64,000 nt of DNA from Candidatus Dormiibacterota bacterium (lineage in GTDB: Bacteria > Chloroflexota > Dormibacteria > Dormibacterales > Dormibacteraceae), in contig PLJM01000008.1 in the NCBI GenBank assembly GCA_003139695.1, positions 1 to 64,000 of the forward strand. Direction: 5' to 3'. The translations under genes were made by a program, and so were the position numbers. The notes under the pieces were generated by a model. The model saw only the letters and a list, made by a program, of their open reading frames with translations. It was not told where the DNA came from and searched no databases. Below, one piece after another: positions 51,045-59,781 of this stretch. Each line of letters starts with the position of its first letter. The first letter of the stretch is position 1.

Positions 51045-51104
51045 ATGGCAGACCTTGCAGTAACCGTTTTCAGGCCATCGGCCGCCTCCGGCGCTTTCGT
51101 CTAA
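51045..51104 (+). CDS. possible 19-residue leader peptide upstream of rsgA
   Basis: ATG 51045 follows an excellent ribosome site (AGGGAGGTGAC, about 8 nt away) and encodes MADLAVTVFRPSAASGAFV, then TAA. A hairpin and the rsgA ribosome site follow within 50 nt. The peptide is too short to judge by homology; the strong Shine-Dalgarno and the downstream structure are the evidence. Confidence 0.45.
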   Translation: MADLAVTVFRPSAASGAFV

Positions 51105-51106
51105 AG

Positions 51107-51156
51107 CACCTCCGGCAGGGCGGACCGATACCGCCCACCCGTTTTCCAACCGGAGG
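51107..51156 (+). promoter_or_regulatory. candidate attenuator/translation switch before rsgA
   Basis: GGGCGG-ACCGATA-CCGCCC (51118-51136), followed by ACCCGTTTTCC, resembles an intrinsic terminator. CACCTCCGG (51107-51115) is complementary to the leader ribosome site (GGAGGTG, 51030-51036) and also to the rsgA ribosome site (CCGGAGG, 51150-51156). A second CCTCCGG is at 51085-51091 inside the leader ORF. These pairings exclude one another. Confidence 0.4.
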
Positions 51157-51162
51157 ATTGCG

Positions 51163-52221
51163 TTGTCTACAGAGATCGCATCTCAGCTCACGTTGCTGGG
51201 CTGGGATTCCTATTTCCAGGAAAAGTTCAAACCGTTTGCCTTGGACGGCTACACTCCTGCGCGCGTTACTGCCGACTTCGGCATGGAGTACCTCGTCCAG
51301 GACGCGCAGGGCTCGACCCGGGCCACGGCGGGACGCCACCTGCGCAACGACGCCCTGCTCCTGCCCGCGGTTGGCGACTGGGTGGCGCTGCTGCGGCGGG
51401 ACCCCGTGTCCGCGGTGCATGGCGTCCTCGAGCGCCGCACGGTCTTCTCGAGAAAGGTCTCGTCCAGGGAAACCAAAGAACAGGTGCTGGCTGCCAACGT
51501 CGACGTGGCGTTCGTGGTCGCGGCGGCCACCGACGTCAACGCTCGGCGCATCGAGCGCTACCTCACGATCGCGTGGCAGAGCGGCGCTATGCCCATCGTC
51601 CTGCTGACCAAGGCCGATGTCATCGAGTCAACCGACGCGCTTCTCACAGAGCTCGAAGCCGTGGCGCTTGGCACCCCCGTGCTGGTCACGAGCAGCGTCA
51701 CCGGTCAGGGCCTCGACGAGATCGCGCGGCGCCTCCAGCCGGCGCTAACAGGAGTTCTCCTGGGCCCGTCTGGCGCGGGCAAGTCGACACTTATCAACCG
51801 CATCGTCGGCGAGGACGTGATGCGCACCCGCATGATCCACAGCTCGGGAGAGGGCCGCCACATGACCAGCCACCGCCAGCTCGTATTGCTGCCGGGCGGC
51901 GGAATGATCATCGACACGCCGGGCCTGCGCGAGGCCCAGCTGTGGGAAGGCGAAGATGGGCTGGCCAACCTGTTCGAAGACATCGAAGAGCTGGCGCTGA
52001 CCTGCCGGTTCACGGATTGCGCGCACAACACGGAGCCCGGGTGCGCCATCAAGGCAGCGATCGCCGACGGAACTCTCGACGTGGTTCGCTTCAACAGCTA
52101 CCGCAAGCTGCAGCGCGAGCTGCGGGCCATCGCGGCGAAAAGCGACGCGCGGATCCGAATCGAAGAGCGCAAGAAGTGGAAGCAGATAGCGATGGCAGGC
52201 AAAGCAAAAGCACGACCCTAA
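51163..52221 (+). CDS. rsgA: ribosome small-subunit biogenesis GTPase RsgA
   Basis: The 352-residue protein is a circularly permuted GTPase: an N-terminal OB-like domain, then G4 (LLTKADVI near 147), G5, G1 (GPSGAGKSTLIN near 205) and G3 (IDTPGLRE near 246). The C-terminal zinc site is in CRFTDCAHNTEPGCAIK (near 283-299). RsgA checks late 30S maturation and is stimulated by the ribosome. TTG 51163 has GGAGG 6 nt upstream. An unusual leader region precedes it and a perfect 12-bp hairpin follows. Confidence 0.95.
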   Translation: MSTEIASQLTLLGWDSYFQEKFKPFALDGYTPARVTADFGMEYLVQDAQGSTRATAGRHLRNDALLLPAVGDWVALLRRDPVSAVHGVLERRTVFSRKVSSRETKEQVLAANVDVAFVVAAATDVNARRIERYLTIAWQSGAMPIVLLTKADVIESTDALLTELEAVALGTPVLVTSSVTGQGLDEIARRLQPALTGVLLGPSGAGKSTLINRIVGEDVMRTRMIHSSGEGRHMTSHRQLVLLPGGGMIIDTPGLREAQLWEGEDGLANLFEDIEELALTCRFTDCAHNTEPGCAIKAAIADGTLDVVRFNSYRKLQRELRAIAAKSDARIRIEERKKWKQIAMAGKAKARP

Positions 52222-52229
52222 GAAACGGG

Positions 52230-52259
52230 TTAGGGCCCGTCGGGGTAGACGGGCCCTAA
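52230..52259. terminator. strong bidirectional terminator between rsgA and the converging gene
   Basis: TTAGGGCCCGTC-GGGGTA-GACGGGCCCTAA is a perfect 12-bp stem with a 6-nt loop. GTCTTGGGTT follows on the plus strand and CCCGTTTCTT on the minus strand, so it can serve both converging genes. Confidence 0.8.
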
Positions 52260-52279
52260 GTCTTGGGTTGATCTGCTAG

Positions 52280-52726
52280 CTAGGCGTGAAGACCGTCCCA
52301 CCACGGGATGTTGCCGTGCTGAATGCGGTCGATGACGATGTCTACCTGCGCCTGGGTGATGACGCGCAGGTGCACGAGCTGGGCAAGCCGTGGCTTCACG
52401 TTGACCACGAGCCTGTCTCCGAACTGATCCTTGTTGAGGCCACGCTCTTTCGCCAGCCGCGCCACGGTGATGCCACGCTTGAGGTCGGCGCGAAACGCAG
52501 CCTGCGGGATGCGCAGCACAGCCGCCTCAGACTCGAACACGGCGAATCGCACCGCATCGCGCACACCCGCCAGCGGGCTCGCCACCGCCGCGTTGGTTGA
52601 TGCAGGAGCCGGGGTCGCCGGCATCGACGACGCGTCGGCGAGGCCGGCCGTTACACCCAACGTCATCAGCACCGCAGTGGTGCCGCCACTGAAAACCTTG
52701 ACCGCTAATGCTCCGAATTGATTCAT
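52280..52726 (-). CDS. secreted or membrane-anchored helical protein, unknown function
   Basis: The 148-residue protein has an N-terminal hydrophobic signal (ALAVKVFSGGTTAVLMTLGVTAGLA), an Ala/Pro-rich linker, then a helical domain. The domain pattern is: about 10 residues ending AAFRADLKRGITVARLAKERGLNK, then VVNVKPRLAQLVHLRVITQAQVDIVIDRI. This L-x-G-x(S/T)-x-A-x-(L/I)-A-x-x-x-G plus G/R-x-(I/L)-T-x-x-Q-A arrangement recurs in many exported bacterial proteins without a known function. GGAGGA before ATG 52726 supports the start. The gap to the next gene is 220 bp. Confidence 0.75.
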   Translation of the reverse strand: MNQFGALAVKVFSGGTTAVLMTLGVTAGLADASSMPATPAPASTNAAVASPLAGVRDAVRFAVFESEAAVLRIPQAAFRADLKRGITVARLAKERGLNKDQFGDRLVVNVKPRLAQLVHLRVITQAQVDIVIDRIQHGNIPWWDGLHA

Positions 52727-52946
52727 CTGACTATCTCCTCCAAATTGATCGGCTCCGGATGAAGCCGATCGTCACGATGAGGAGCTGTTGTCAGACGGTC
52801 GTTCGGGTCAGGTCAGCCTTGTGTAATGAGGACGCAGACTCACCCCCGCCATCGAAGAAAAAATCGGCAAGCTTGTCAAGAAAGCGGCCGGTTGACGTAT
52901 CGCGACGACTCGCCTCACGGAATCAGCAGATAACGCGGGTGCCGGG

Positions 52947-53414
52947 ATGAGAGGGTTCGTCAACCAGTCTGACGACCCGCTGTGGGCAATGCCTCGATGG
53001 AATCGCCGGGGGCCGCGGCCGATTGGAGCGAAGGTGGGCGCCTTTTCTCATGACGTGATCGATGCGGCCGCTCGTGAGCGAGAGATCACATTCACGACGT
53101 ATGGCCGCAAGACCGGCAAACCCTCCGACGTCACAATCCTCGTCGTGACTGATGGCGAGCGCTTGTTCATCTTGTCGGGCCGGGGCATGGCTCGCCACTG
53201 GCCGCAAAACCTGGTTGCGCGGGGCGAGGGGATCCTGCATCTCGGAGGCATCGACGTCAAGGTCAAGTCGCGGCATGTAACCGACCCGGCGGAAGCCCGC
53301 ACGATTTTCGAGCTTTACGGAACCAAGTACGGCACAGTCGTCGGGCTTCGGTGGAGCAAATCGTCCAGACCTAGCGAAGAGGCGACTTTCGAGCTGATCC
53401 CATCCGCTTCGTGA
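52947..53414 (+). CDS. F420/deazaflavin-dependent nitroreductase-family protein
   Basis: The 155-residue protein has the Ddn-type split-barrel motif TTYGRKTGKPSDVTILVVTDGERLFILSGRG (about 50-80) and WPQNLVARGEGILHLGG, where family members bind the cofactor. It is distinct from the broken relative at 951-1546. The likely cofactor is F420 or FMN and the substrate is unknown. ATG 52947 is the first start. It opens the accessory zone and is followed by about 780 bp without a clear gene. Confidence 0.87.
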   Translation: MRGFVNQSDDPLWAMPRWNRRGPRPIGAKVGAFSHDVIDAAAREREITFTTYGRKTGKPSDVTILVVTDGERLFILSGRGMARHWPQNLVARGEGILHLGGIDVKVKSRHVTDPAEARTIFELYGTKYGTVVGLRWSKSSRPSEEATFELIPSAS

Positions 53415-54194
53415 GCCGCTAGCAGCGCGCGGTCCCGACCGCGTCCCACGCCTTCGGCGCAATCGACGGCAGCTGGGTGCGCCGCATCCCAGCACTCAAA
53501 GACAGCCTTTACGGATCGACGCGGGGGATCTCAGACACGTCCGCGCGCGCCCCACCTGTGGAGTTCACAAAGTCCATCAGCGGCGCCCGACCTCATCCCA
53601 ACCCCCGTTGCAGGGACGCCATCCGCGAGCAGATCGCCGCACCCTGATCGATCCGATCCCGACCGTGCTGAGCCAGGTCACTGCCGCATGCCCCGTATTT
53701 CCTTAAGGTGTACGGACTTACCGTCTGTTCCAGCCGCCCGACAACTCGGGCTAGCCGCCGATTCTGATCATCCCCAGGCTGAGGCGGCAAAAGCCCGCAG
53801 CGGGCCGGAGCGAGTTTTGCCCTCTTACAGCCCCTGCAGCGATCCTCGCGATCGAGAAACAAATTCGTCTAGGTTCAGACCTGTGAGCAGCGGGGTCTTA
53901 AACCTCCGGAAGCGGATGAATCGTCGCTCAGGTTCGCCTGGCGACCTACGAAATCGGAGCGATTCTGCGGCGATTGGAATCGGATCCGTGGGACGTGCCA
54001 GTCGTACGCGTAGGCGTTGCTCGGCCGCGGTGAAGACGCCGGGCGCTGACAGGCGGGACGCTTCGCGTGTGAATGAAGCGTGCCCAGCGCCGGCGCCGGG
54101 GCGTTATCAGGGGCCGGCTGCCGACTCGAGTACCAATCAATGAGGAATTCTCCTGCGTAACTCGACCGGCCTGTAACCGTTGTCTCTACGGGCG
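53415..54194. other. long poorly coding stretch with repeat copy A
   Basis: I see no frame with family character in these 780 bp; the open frames are Arg/Ser/Pro-rich shadows. It contains one copy of a repeat of about 100 bp (about 53600-53712) shared with 59955-60054 and 61060-61158. Degraded gene remnants are likely. Confidence 0.6.
53600..53712 (-). repeat. accessory-zone repeat, copy A
   Basis: The best-conserved part is GAGCCAGGTCACTGCCGCATG then CCCCGTATTTCCTTAAGGTGTACG (53672-53705). Similarity to copy B extends to GGGACGCCATCC further left. Read on the minus strand the core translates as VHLKEIRGMRQ-stop in all copies with small changes. Confidence 0.75.
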
Positions 54195-54884
54195 ATGCCT
54201 GTGACGCGCAGCGTGACGCACTTCGTGGCTCTGGTCAGCCTGGCCGCCGGCCTGGCTGGTTGCGGAGAAGTGGTCGGCGAATACCCGGCCGCCCTCCGGC
54301 CAGCTCATACGCAGTCCTTCCCGACTGAACCCGCCTCACCGCTGCCTGCCGGGGTCGATGCCATGACTGGACTGCAGCAGAGGCCGATGAGGCCGCCCAC
54401 TGTGGTTCCGCACGGTTCGCCGTCCCTGGCACCAAATGAGACCTGTACGGCTTCCTCGATGGCTGATTTAGGCTCGGTGATACCGAACTACGGAGCGGGG
54501 GTCGGGCCCGCCTACCTGTCGGGCCAGGACAGCTGGTACTCCGGCGAGCAGTTGCCCATCCTCATGGTGGACTCCCAATATTCCGGACCGCTGCTGGTGC
54601 GAGCGTTCGAGTTGGGGGGTGACGGGAAATCGAAGGTCACCTTCGCGGATTTACCCTCGGTTCCCTATACCAAGCCAGGATGGCGGGAGGCCGTGGTTCC
54701 CGCACTCCACACGACAGGAGGCGGCTTGTATTTGGGCCCGGTGGCGCCGACTTCCTTCTGGAGAGCCTGGTACGGACTGCTCAGCACCGACAGCCCTGGT
54801 TGCTTTGGGCTTCAGGTGGACGGAGACGTGTTCACCGAGTTCATCATGTTCGTGGTCAACCCAGGAACATCGCCAGGCGGCTGA
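54195..54884 (+). CDS. putative lipoprotein, unknown function
   Basis: The product of about 229 residues starts MPVTRSVTHFVALVSLAAGLAGCGE, a signal peptide with lipobox LAGC. The mature part has a Pro/Thr-rich linker (PTEPASPLPAGV) and a predicted beta-rich domain with two cysteines (NETCTASSM; SPGCFGLQ) and several aromatic residues (DSWYSGEQLPILMVDSQYSG). I cannot name a family. ATG 54195 gives the best signal peptide; TTG 54180 is in frame. Confidence 0.7.
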   Translation: MPVTRSVTHFVALVSLAAGLAGCGEVVGEYPAALRPAHTQSFPTEPASPLPAGVDAMTGLQQRPMRPPTVVPHGSPSLAPNETCTASSMADLGSVIPNYGAGVGPAYLSGQDSWYSGEQLPILMVDSQYSGPLLVRAFELGGDGKSKVTFADLPSVPYTKPGWREAVVPALHTTGGGLYLGPVAPTSFWRAWYGLLSTDSPGCFGLQVDGDVFTEFIMFVVNPGTSPGG

Positions 54885-55089
54885 GCCCCCAGGCGCTGGC
54901 TATTCGATTTCGGCAACCAGCAGGGCTTGACGGACTCTACCGGCAGTACCTGGTTCGAGATCCCGCCAAGAGCCCTCCGCAGCCGGTCCTGGATCCGATC
55001 GTTGGATCGGTACGACTGGGACCAATCACATGAACTGCAAAGGGTGGCTCGCCAACACCGGGATCACGGGTCCTTACGCGAGTCGACGG

Positions 55090-56232
55090 TCAAGGTAGTG
55101 CCGAGGCATCGGGAGCCAGAGTCGCGTCTTGGATTCTCAAGATCAGTCGCCCCGGTAACAGGCTCATGAAACCGTCACGGAGGGTGCATAGAAGTGGGTT
55201 GGCGATCTGCACACCACGAGTTGCCTGTCGCGACATCGCCACCTCTCGATTCGCGCGTCGTAGGCGCCGGCGCTCATACAGCTGGAAGGCTTCGGCCAGA
55301 CTTGATGTCCGCTTGACGCTCTCGCCGAGTGCGACGCCATCTTCCAGAGCTTGGCATGCGCCCTGGCCCTGATTTGGCGACATCGGATGTGCCGCATCCC
55401 CGGCCAGGGTGACTCTTCCCCGGCTCCAGTGCGAGGCCGGCGGCCGATCGTACATGTCATTGCGCAGGATCGCGGCATCCGATGTCGCGGCGATCAATGC
55501 CGGCACCGGCTCGGCCCAGTCACCGAAGCGCTCACTCAGATCGTGTTTATGGCCCCCTGGGCCGGGCCTTTCGCCCCGCGGTTCTTTGGTCACGCCTGCC
55601 CAGTAGATCTTGCTGTCGGCGAGATGGAAAGCGAGGAATTCCGAACCCCGGCCCCACCAGTTGATACCCGATCCGGGTGGCACCGCGATTCCCTCGCTCG
55701 CCACCAGGCCTCGCCAGATGGTCGATCCGAGGTAGGTAGGATCTCCGTCTCCGAGGAGCTGGCGGCGCACCGGGGATCGCAAACCGTCGGCGCCCACGAG
55801 CAAATCACCGGCCGCAACCGTCCCGTCATTCAGGGCGACCTCGACTTCGGCTTCGTTATCGCTGAAGCCGCGCACTTCACATCCAAGACGCAGCCCTTGG
55901 GGGCCGAAGGTCTTCGCGAGCGCGGCTTGCAGATCGGCGCGGTGAACAAAGCTGACGCTGTGGCCGTAACGGACGTAAGCCGAGCCCACCGGCATCTCAA
56001 CGAGCCGGTGCCCATGCCAATTGCTGAGCGTTACATTCTTGACCTCAAGGGTCTTCGCTTCGACGCCAAGGGATTCCAGAGCGCGCGAGCCGTTGGGCCA
56101 GATCATCAAACCAGCGCCAATTTCCTGCAGCTGAGGCGAGCGTTCGAAGATCTGCACCTCCAGCCCGGCCTGGCGCAAGGCGATGCCGGCCGCCAGGCCA
56201 CCGATCCCCGCCCCAGCGATGAGCGCCTTCAC
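55090..56232 (-). CDS. FAD-dependent monooxygenase (PHBH fold)
   Basis: The 380-residue group A flavin monooxygenase has the FAD fingerprint ALIAGAGIGGLAAGIALRQAGLEVQIFERS at the N-terminus and VGADGLRSPVRRQL near 155 (DG motif). The second FAD motif GRVTLAGDAAHPMSPNQGQGACQALEDGVAL is near 285. Such enzymes use NAD(P)H and oxygen to hydroxylate aromatic or polycyclic compounds (salicylate- or zeaxanthin-epoxidase-like). The substrate is not evident and no pathway genes adjoin. The gap of about 205 bp before it (54885-55089) is empty. Confidence 0.93.
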   Translation of the reverse strand: MKALIAGAGIGGLAAGIALRQAGLEVQIFERSPQLQEIGAGLMIWPNGSRALESLGVEAKTLEVKNVTLSNWHGHRLVEMPVGSAYVRYGHSVSFVHRADLQAALAKTFGPQGLRLGCEVRGFSDNEAEVEVALNDGTVAAGDLLVGADGLRSPVRRQLLGDGDPTYLGSTIWRGLVASEGIAVPPGSGINWWGRGSEFLAFHLADSKIYWAGVTKEPRGERPGPGGHKHDLSERFGDWAEPVPALIAATSDAAILRNDMYDRPPASHWSRGRVTLAGDAAHPMSPNQGQGACQALEDGVALGESVKRTSSLAEAFQLYERRRLRRANREVAMSRQATRGVQIANPLLCTLRDGFMSLLPGRLILRIQDATLAPDASALP

Positions 56233-56371
56233 GCCTTGAAATCAGCCACGAGGCTGTACATCCATCCCCACCCAATTCTCACTGAGTCTCGGTTCCAACG
56301 AGCGGCCGGCGGCACGATATGGCCGGCCCTCTCTGAATGCCCCGAGGAGAAGCGCTAGCAGCAGCTCTCCG

Positions 56372-56848
56372 TCAGCTCGTCGTGACGATGGTGCCGGCGA
56401 TCTTGTCGTGGATTGCTTGCTTCTGCGGGTCCCACAGCTGCCACAGCCAGCCGATAGCTCCGATGATGCAGCCGGTGAAGCCGACCTCGAGGGTCCAGAT
56501 GAAGCCGCGCAGGGCGGCCTTGCCCATCGTCGGGTACTGGCCGGTCGCCACGTCACGCACCTTGAAGCCGAAGGGCATCATCCCGATCGAGGCGCCGCGC
56601 GAGCTCCAGAAGTACGCGAAGTACGCGAGGTCGATCACCACGCTGAGAACGCCGGCCTGGCCGACGACTCCCCCGAATGGATCAAGTCGGGCGTCGCCGG
56701 CGCTGATGAAGATAACGCCGATGATTCCGTTGATGACCACGAGGATTACCACGTCGATCAAGCCGCCGACGATTCGCATGCCCGGGCTCGCGAGGTTGCC
56801 CGGCGCCGCCATCGCATAGCCGCCGCCCGGAGGCATCATGGTCGGCAT
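56372..56848 (-). CDS. RDD family membrane protein
   Basis: The product of about 158 residues has a short Pro/Gly tail (MPTMMPPGGGYAM) and an RDD domain: ASPGMRIVGGLIDVVILVVINGIIGVIF (with the R and D residues), SSRGASIGMMPFGFKVRD, and the C-terminal WDPQKQAIHDKIAGT. Three membrane segments are evident. RDD proteins are widespread and mostly uncharacterised; some act in sodium/proton exchange. ATG 56848 was chosen because the longer frame (to 56974) is low complexity. It stands apart from neighbours. Confidence 0.85.
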   Translation of the reverse strand: MPTMMPPGGGYAMAAPGNLASPGMRIVGGLIDVVILVVINGIIGVIFISAGDARLDPFGGVVGQAGVLSVVIDLAYFAYFWSSRGASIGMMPFGFKVRDVATGQYPTMGKAALRGFIWTLEVGFTGCIIGAIGWLWQLWDPQKQAIHDKIAGTIVTTS

Positions 56849-57032
56849 TCCGCCACCTGTACGGGATGACGAGTGAGGGAATCCATTTGCTGAACCTCCT
56901 GCAACTGTTTCTGGACGGCGTCCGGTGGCCCCAAGCCTGAATCTCAGTCGCCATGGCTCCAACGGTGCCGGCACGGCATTTCCAGCCGTACGAGCACACA
57001 GACACTGGTGTGCTGGCCTACCTGCGAGGATT

Positions 57033-57072
57033 GTGGCTAGGTGCTGAGTGGCGTGGCTAGGTGCTGAGTGGC
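57033..57072. repeat. perfect 20-bp tandem duplication at the kinase stop
   Basis: GTGGCTAGGTGCTGAGTGGC occurs twice with no gap (57033-57052 and 57053-57072). The right copy encodes the last codons and stop (57057-57059) of the histidine kinase on the minus strand; the left copy is just beyond the stop. Confidence 0.9.
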
Positions 57073-59114
57073 ACCCAGCCAGCCACCCGGGCGCCGGTTC
57101 CGGGTGCCGAGCTCACATCCGCGACGCCGCCGAGCACATCCAAGCGGTCGCGTATGTTCTGCAGCCCGCCGCCCGACTTGGCGCGAGTGGGATCGAGACC
57201 GCGACCGTTGTCGCCCACTTCGAAACAGAGCCGCCCGTCATCGCACCACACTCGCAGGGATCCCTTGGTAGCCCGTGAGTGCTTGGACAGGTTTTGAAGG
57301 GCTTCGGAGCAGCAGAAGTAGACCGCGCCCTCGAGCTCCCGGGGATAACGCTCGGGTCCACATTGGACATCGATGCTGATCGGAACTTGACGCGCACGTG
57401 CGCGAAGCGCCGCCTTCAGCCCTTCCGCCTCAAGGAGCGGCGGATAGACTCCCCGGGCAAGGTTCCGCAGCGAATCGAGGGCATCGCCGAGCTCGGACTG
57501 CATCTCCTGCAAGAGCGGTTCGAGCGAGTCCGGCTTCTCGCGTGCCACGCTGGCCGCGAGCCCGAGCTTCATGCGAAGCGACACCAGGTTCTGCTGAGCA
57601 CCGTCATGCAGGTCACGCTCGAGCCGGCGCCGAGCCTCGTCCTGGGCGGTCACCAACCGGTGACGCGACTGTCGAAGCTCGAGCATTCGCCGGCTCAGCT
57701 CATCCTGCAGGCCTGCGCTGTGAAGCACGAGTCCCGCCTGTGAGGCAAGACCGTCCATCAAGCGCTCTTCAGTCGGGCTCAGCGCCTCGCCGGATCTTCG
57801 AACGACTGTCAACGTACCGAGATTCGCACCGGCGTGCTGCAGCAGGACGCTTCGCGTCGCCGTGTCCGGCGTTACATGCTGATGCTCGGGAAAACTGCTT
57901 GCCGGAACTTCGCGGCCGTTTTCATGTAGCCATACGGTGGCGGCGTCGGACCCGGTGCCTTGCGCAAGCATCCTCGCCATGACAGGCAGCAGCTGAAGGG
58001 AGTTCTCCCGGCCGTCGAGGCGAGTCGTGAAGTCCGCCAGGACCTCATAGGGAACCGCTCGGACGCCGTAAACCAGCCGGTTCGCCAGCCGCTCGAGCCG
58101 GGCGCGCAACGGTTGAAATGCGACCGCCACGAACGCCGTCGCGACTATGGCTAAGAAGAGACGTGACTCCGACCCCGACGCCAGCAGACTCCCGACGCCG
58201 GCGACGACCGCGATGTAGAAGGCGGCTATCACGCCCGCCAGCGCGCCGTACGCGACCGTTCGGCTGATCACCAAATCGATGTCGAACAGCCGGTGGCGCA
58301 GGATGGCGATAGCGATTGCCACCGACATGGCACCTGCTGCAATCAACTCGGCTACACCCACGGGCGGCGGGGGCCAACTGCCAACCGGGGTGATGACGTT
58401 CGAACCAACGAACGTGGCCACCAGGAGGCTGCCGGCAAGGGCGAACCACTTGAGCTGAAGGCGCAACTCGGGGCCCGCCCGACGGAACCGAATGACGACG
58501 GAGACAATGGAGAGCAGAAGGAATCCGAAGAGGCCGATGAAGAGTGAGAGTCCGACGACATGTTGGGCAAGGTCGGGCAGAGGAATGCCGAACGGATTCT
58601 GCGGCGGAGTCACCATCGCGTAGTCCGCGAGCGGCCCTGGCGCGACTACATCGAGAGCCGACGAGGCTGTCATGGCAACGACTCCCACCATCACCACCGG
58701 CAGCCAGCGCCTCGAGGGCAATCGACCATCCGGAAAGAGCAGGAGCAGGATCCCGTACAGCACCAGGACGACCCTGGAGAGCCAGTTGCTCATTAAGAAG
58801 AACGCGGCGCCGAGCTCCGGCTTTGGGGCATAGAGCTGCCTCGCACTCTCCCCGAACAATCCTTGAAGGGCGGACACGAGGCCGATCGCCAGCATGATCC
58901 AGCCGATCGGATGCCGAGGACGCCGGCTGATGATCAGGGCTCCGACCGGGGCCGGGCATAGGTAGGTGGCCATGTAGAGAACGAATCCGGGGCCGTAAGG
59001 AACGGCAGTGGCGGGACGGTTCAAGCCAACCAATATGTCGACCACAACGAGGATCCCGATCAACCCGAGTACTACCCAGGGCAGCGCAGTCGGTCGAGCT
59101 CGCTTGTTAATCAC
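57057..59114 (-). CDS. NarL-type sensor histidine kinase with multi-spanning sensor
   Basis: The 685-residue kinase has about nine hydrophobic segments in residues 10-325, a GAF-like domain (about 345-480), then a HisKA_3 dimerisation domain with the phospho-histidine in RRRLERDLHDGAQQNLVSLRMKLG near 510. A HATPase_c domain follows (CCSEALQNLSKHSRA, EVGDNGRGLDP, GGGLQNIRDRLDVLGG). It probably autophosphorylates in response to a membrane signal and passes the phosphate to the overlapping regulator. The start overlaps that regulator's stop by 8 nt. A 20-bp duplication covers its last codons. Confidence 0.93.
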   Translation of the reverse strand: MINKRARPTALPWVVLGLIGILVVVDILVGLNRPATAVPYGPGFVLYMATYLCPAPVGALIISRRPRHPIGWIMLAIGLVSALQGLFGESARQLYAPKPELGAAFFLMSNWLSRVVLVLYGILLLLFPDGRLPSRRWLPVVMVGVVAMTASSALDVVAPGPLADYAMVTPPQNPFGIPLPDLAQHVVGLSLFIGLFGFLLLSIVSVVIRFRRAGPELRLQLKWFALAGSLLVATFVGSNVITPVGSWPPPPVGVAELIAAGAMSVAIAIAILRHRLFDIDLVISRTVAYGALAGVIAAFYIAVVAGVGSLLASGSESRLFLAIVATAFVAVAFQPLRARLERLANRLVYGVRAVPYEVLADFTTRLDGRENSLQLLPVMARMLAQGTGSDAATVWLHENGREVPASSFPEHQHVTPDTATRSVLLQHAGANLGTLTVVRRSGEALSPTEERLMDGLASQAGLVLHSAGLQDELSRRMLELRQSRHRLVTAQDEARRRLERDLHDGAQQNLVSLRMKLGLAASVAREKPDSLEPLLQEMQSELGDALDSLRNLARGVYPPLLEAEGLKAALRARARQVPISIDVQCGPERYPRELEGAVYFCCSEALQNLSKHSRATKGSLRVWCDDGRLCFEVGDNGRGLDPTRAKSGGGLQNIRDRLDVLGGVADVSSAPGTGARVAGWVPLST

Positions 59115-59781
59115 CCGTCTGGCTCAGGTAGATCAGGACCGCCTTCACGCGACGGTGGACGTCGTTCTCCTCGCTCAATCCAAGCTTCGAGAAGATCGCG
59201 TTGATGTGCTTCTCGACCATCCGCACTGAGAGATGAAGGCGCTCGGCAATGGTGTCGTTGTTGCGGCCCTGGGCCATCTCCGACAGCACGTCGCGCTCGC
59301 GCTCCGTGAGTTCTTGCACCTTGGAGCCGGCCTGTCGCCCCCTGGCGGCCACTAGAGTTTCGACGACTTTGGGATCTATGACCGACCCGCCTCTCGCCAC
59401 CTCCCGGACAGCCGAGGTCAGATGGACCGGGTCATTCAGGCTGTCTTTGAGCAGGTAGGCACGGCGCGCAGAGCCCCTTTCCAGGAGGCGGAGGGCGTAT
59501 TCGGGCTCATCGTGCTGGCTGAGCACGACCACACCCATCTCCGGGTGTTCGTCGCGCAGACGAGCCGCCGCCTGAATGCCTTCGTCGGTGTTGCGGGGCG
59601 GCATGCGGATGTCCGTCACGACCACATCAGGGCGGTCGCGTTCGACTGCGGCGAGCAAGCCTTCGAGGTCGACGCAGCAGCTGGTCAACTCGATGTCAGG
59701 GTCCGTCTCGAGAAGGCGGCGCACGCCCTCTCGCACTAAGTAACTGTCCTCGGCCAGTACCACTCGGAGCCTCGCCGTCAT
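59107..59781 (-). CDS. NarL/LuxR-family response regulator
   Basis: The regulator of about 224 residues has a receiver domain (VVLAEDSYLVREGVRRLL, phospho-aspartate in VVVTDIRMPP near 57, lysine in RRAYLLKDSL near 110) and a LuxR helix-turn-helix (LTERERDVLSEMAQGRNNDTIAERLHLSVRMVEKHINAIFSKLG). ATG 59781 starts MTARLRVVLAED; the longer frame is a shadow. It is translationally coupled to the NarL-type kinase and is likely its partner. No target is visible. Confidence 0.93.
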   Translation of the reverse strand: MTARLRVVLAEDSYLVREGVRRLLETDPDIELTSCCVDLEGLLAAVERDRPDVVVTDIRMPPRNTDEGIQAAARLRDEHPEMGVVVLSQHDEPEYALRLLERGSARRAYLLKDSLNDPVHLTSAVREVARGGSVIDPKVVETLVAARGRQAGSKVQELTERERDVLSEMAQGRNNDTIAERLHLSVRMVEKHINAIFSKLGLSEENDVHRRVKAVLIYLSQTGD

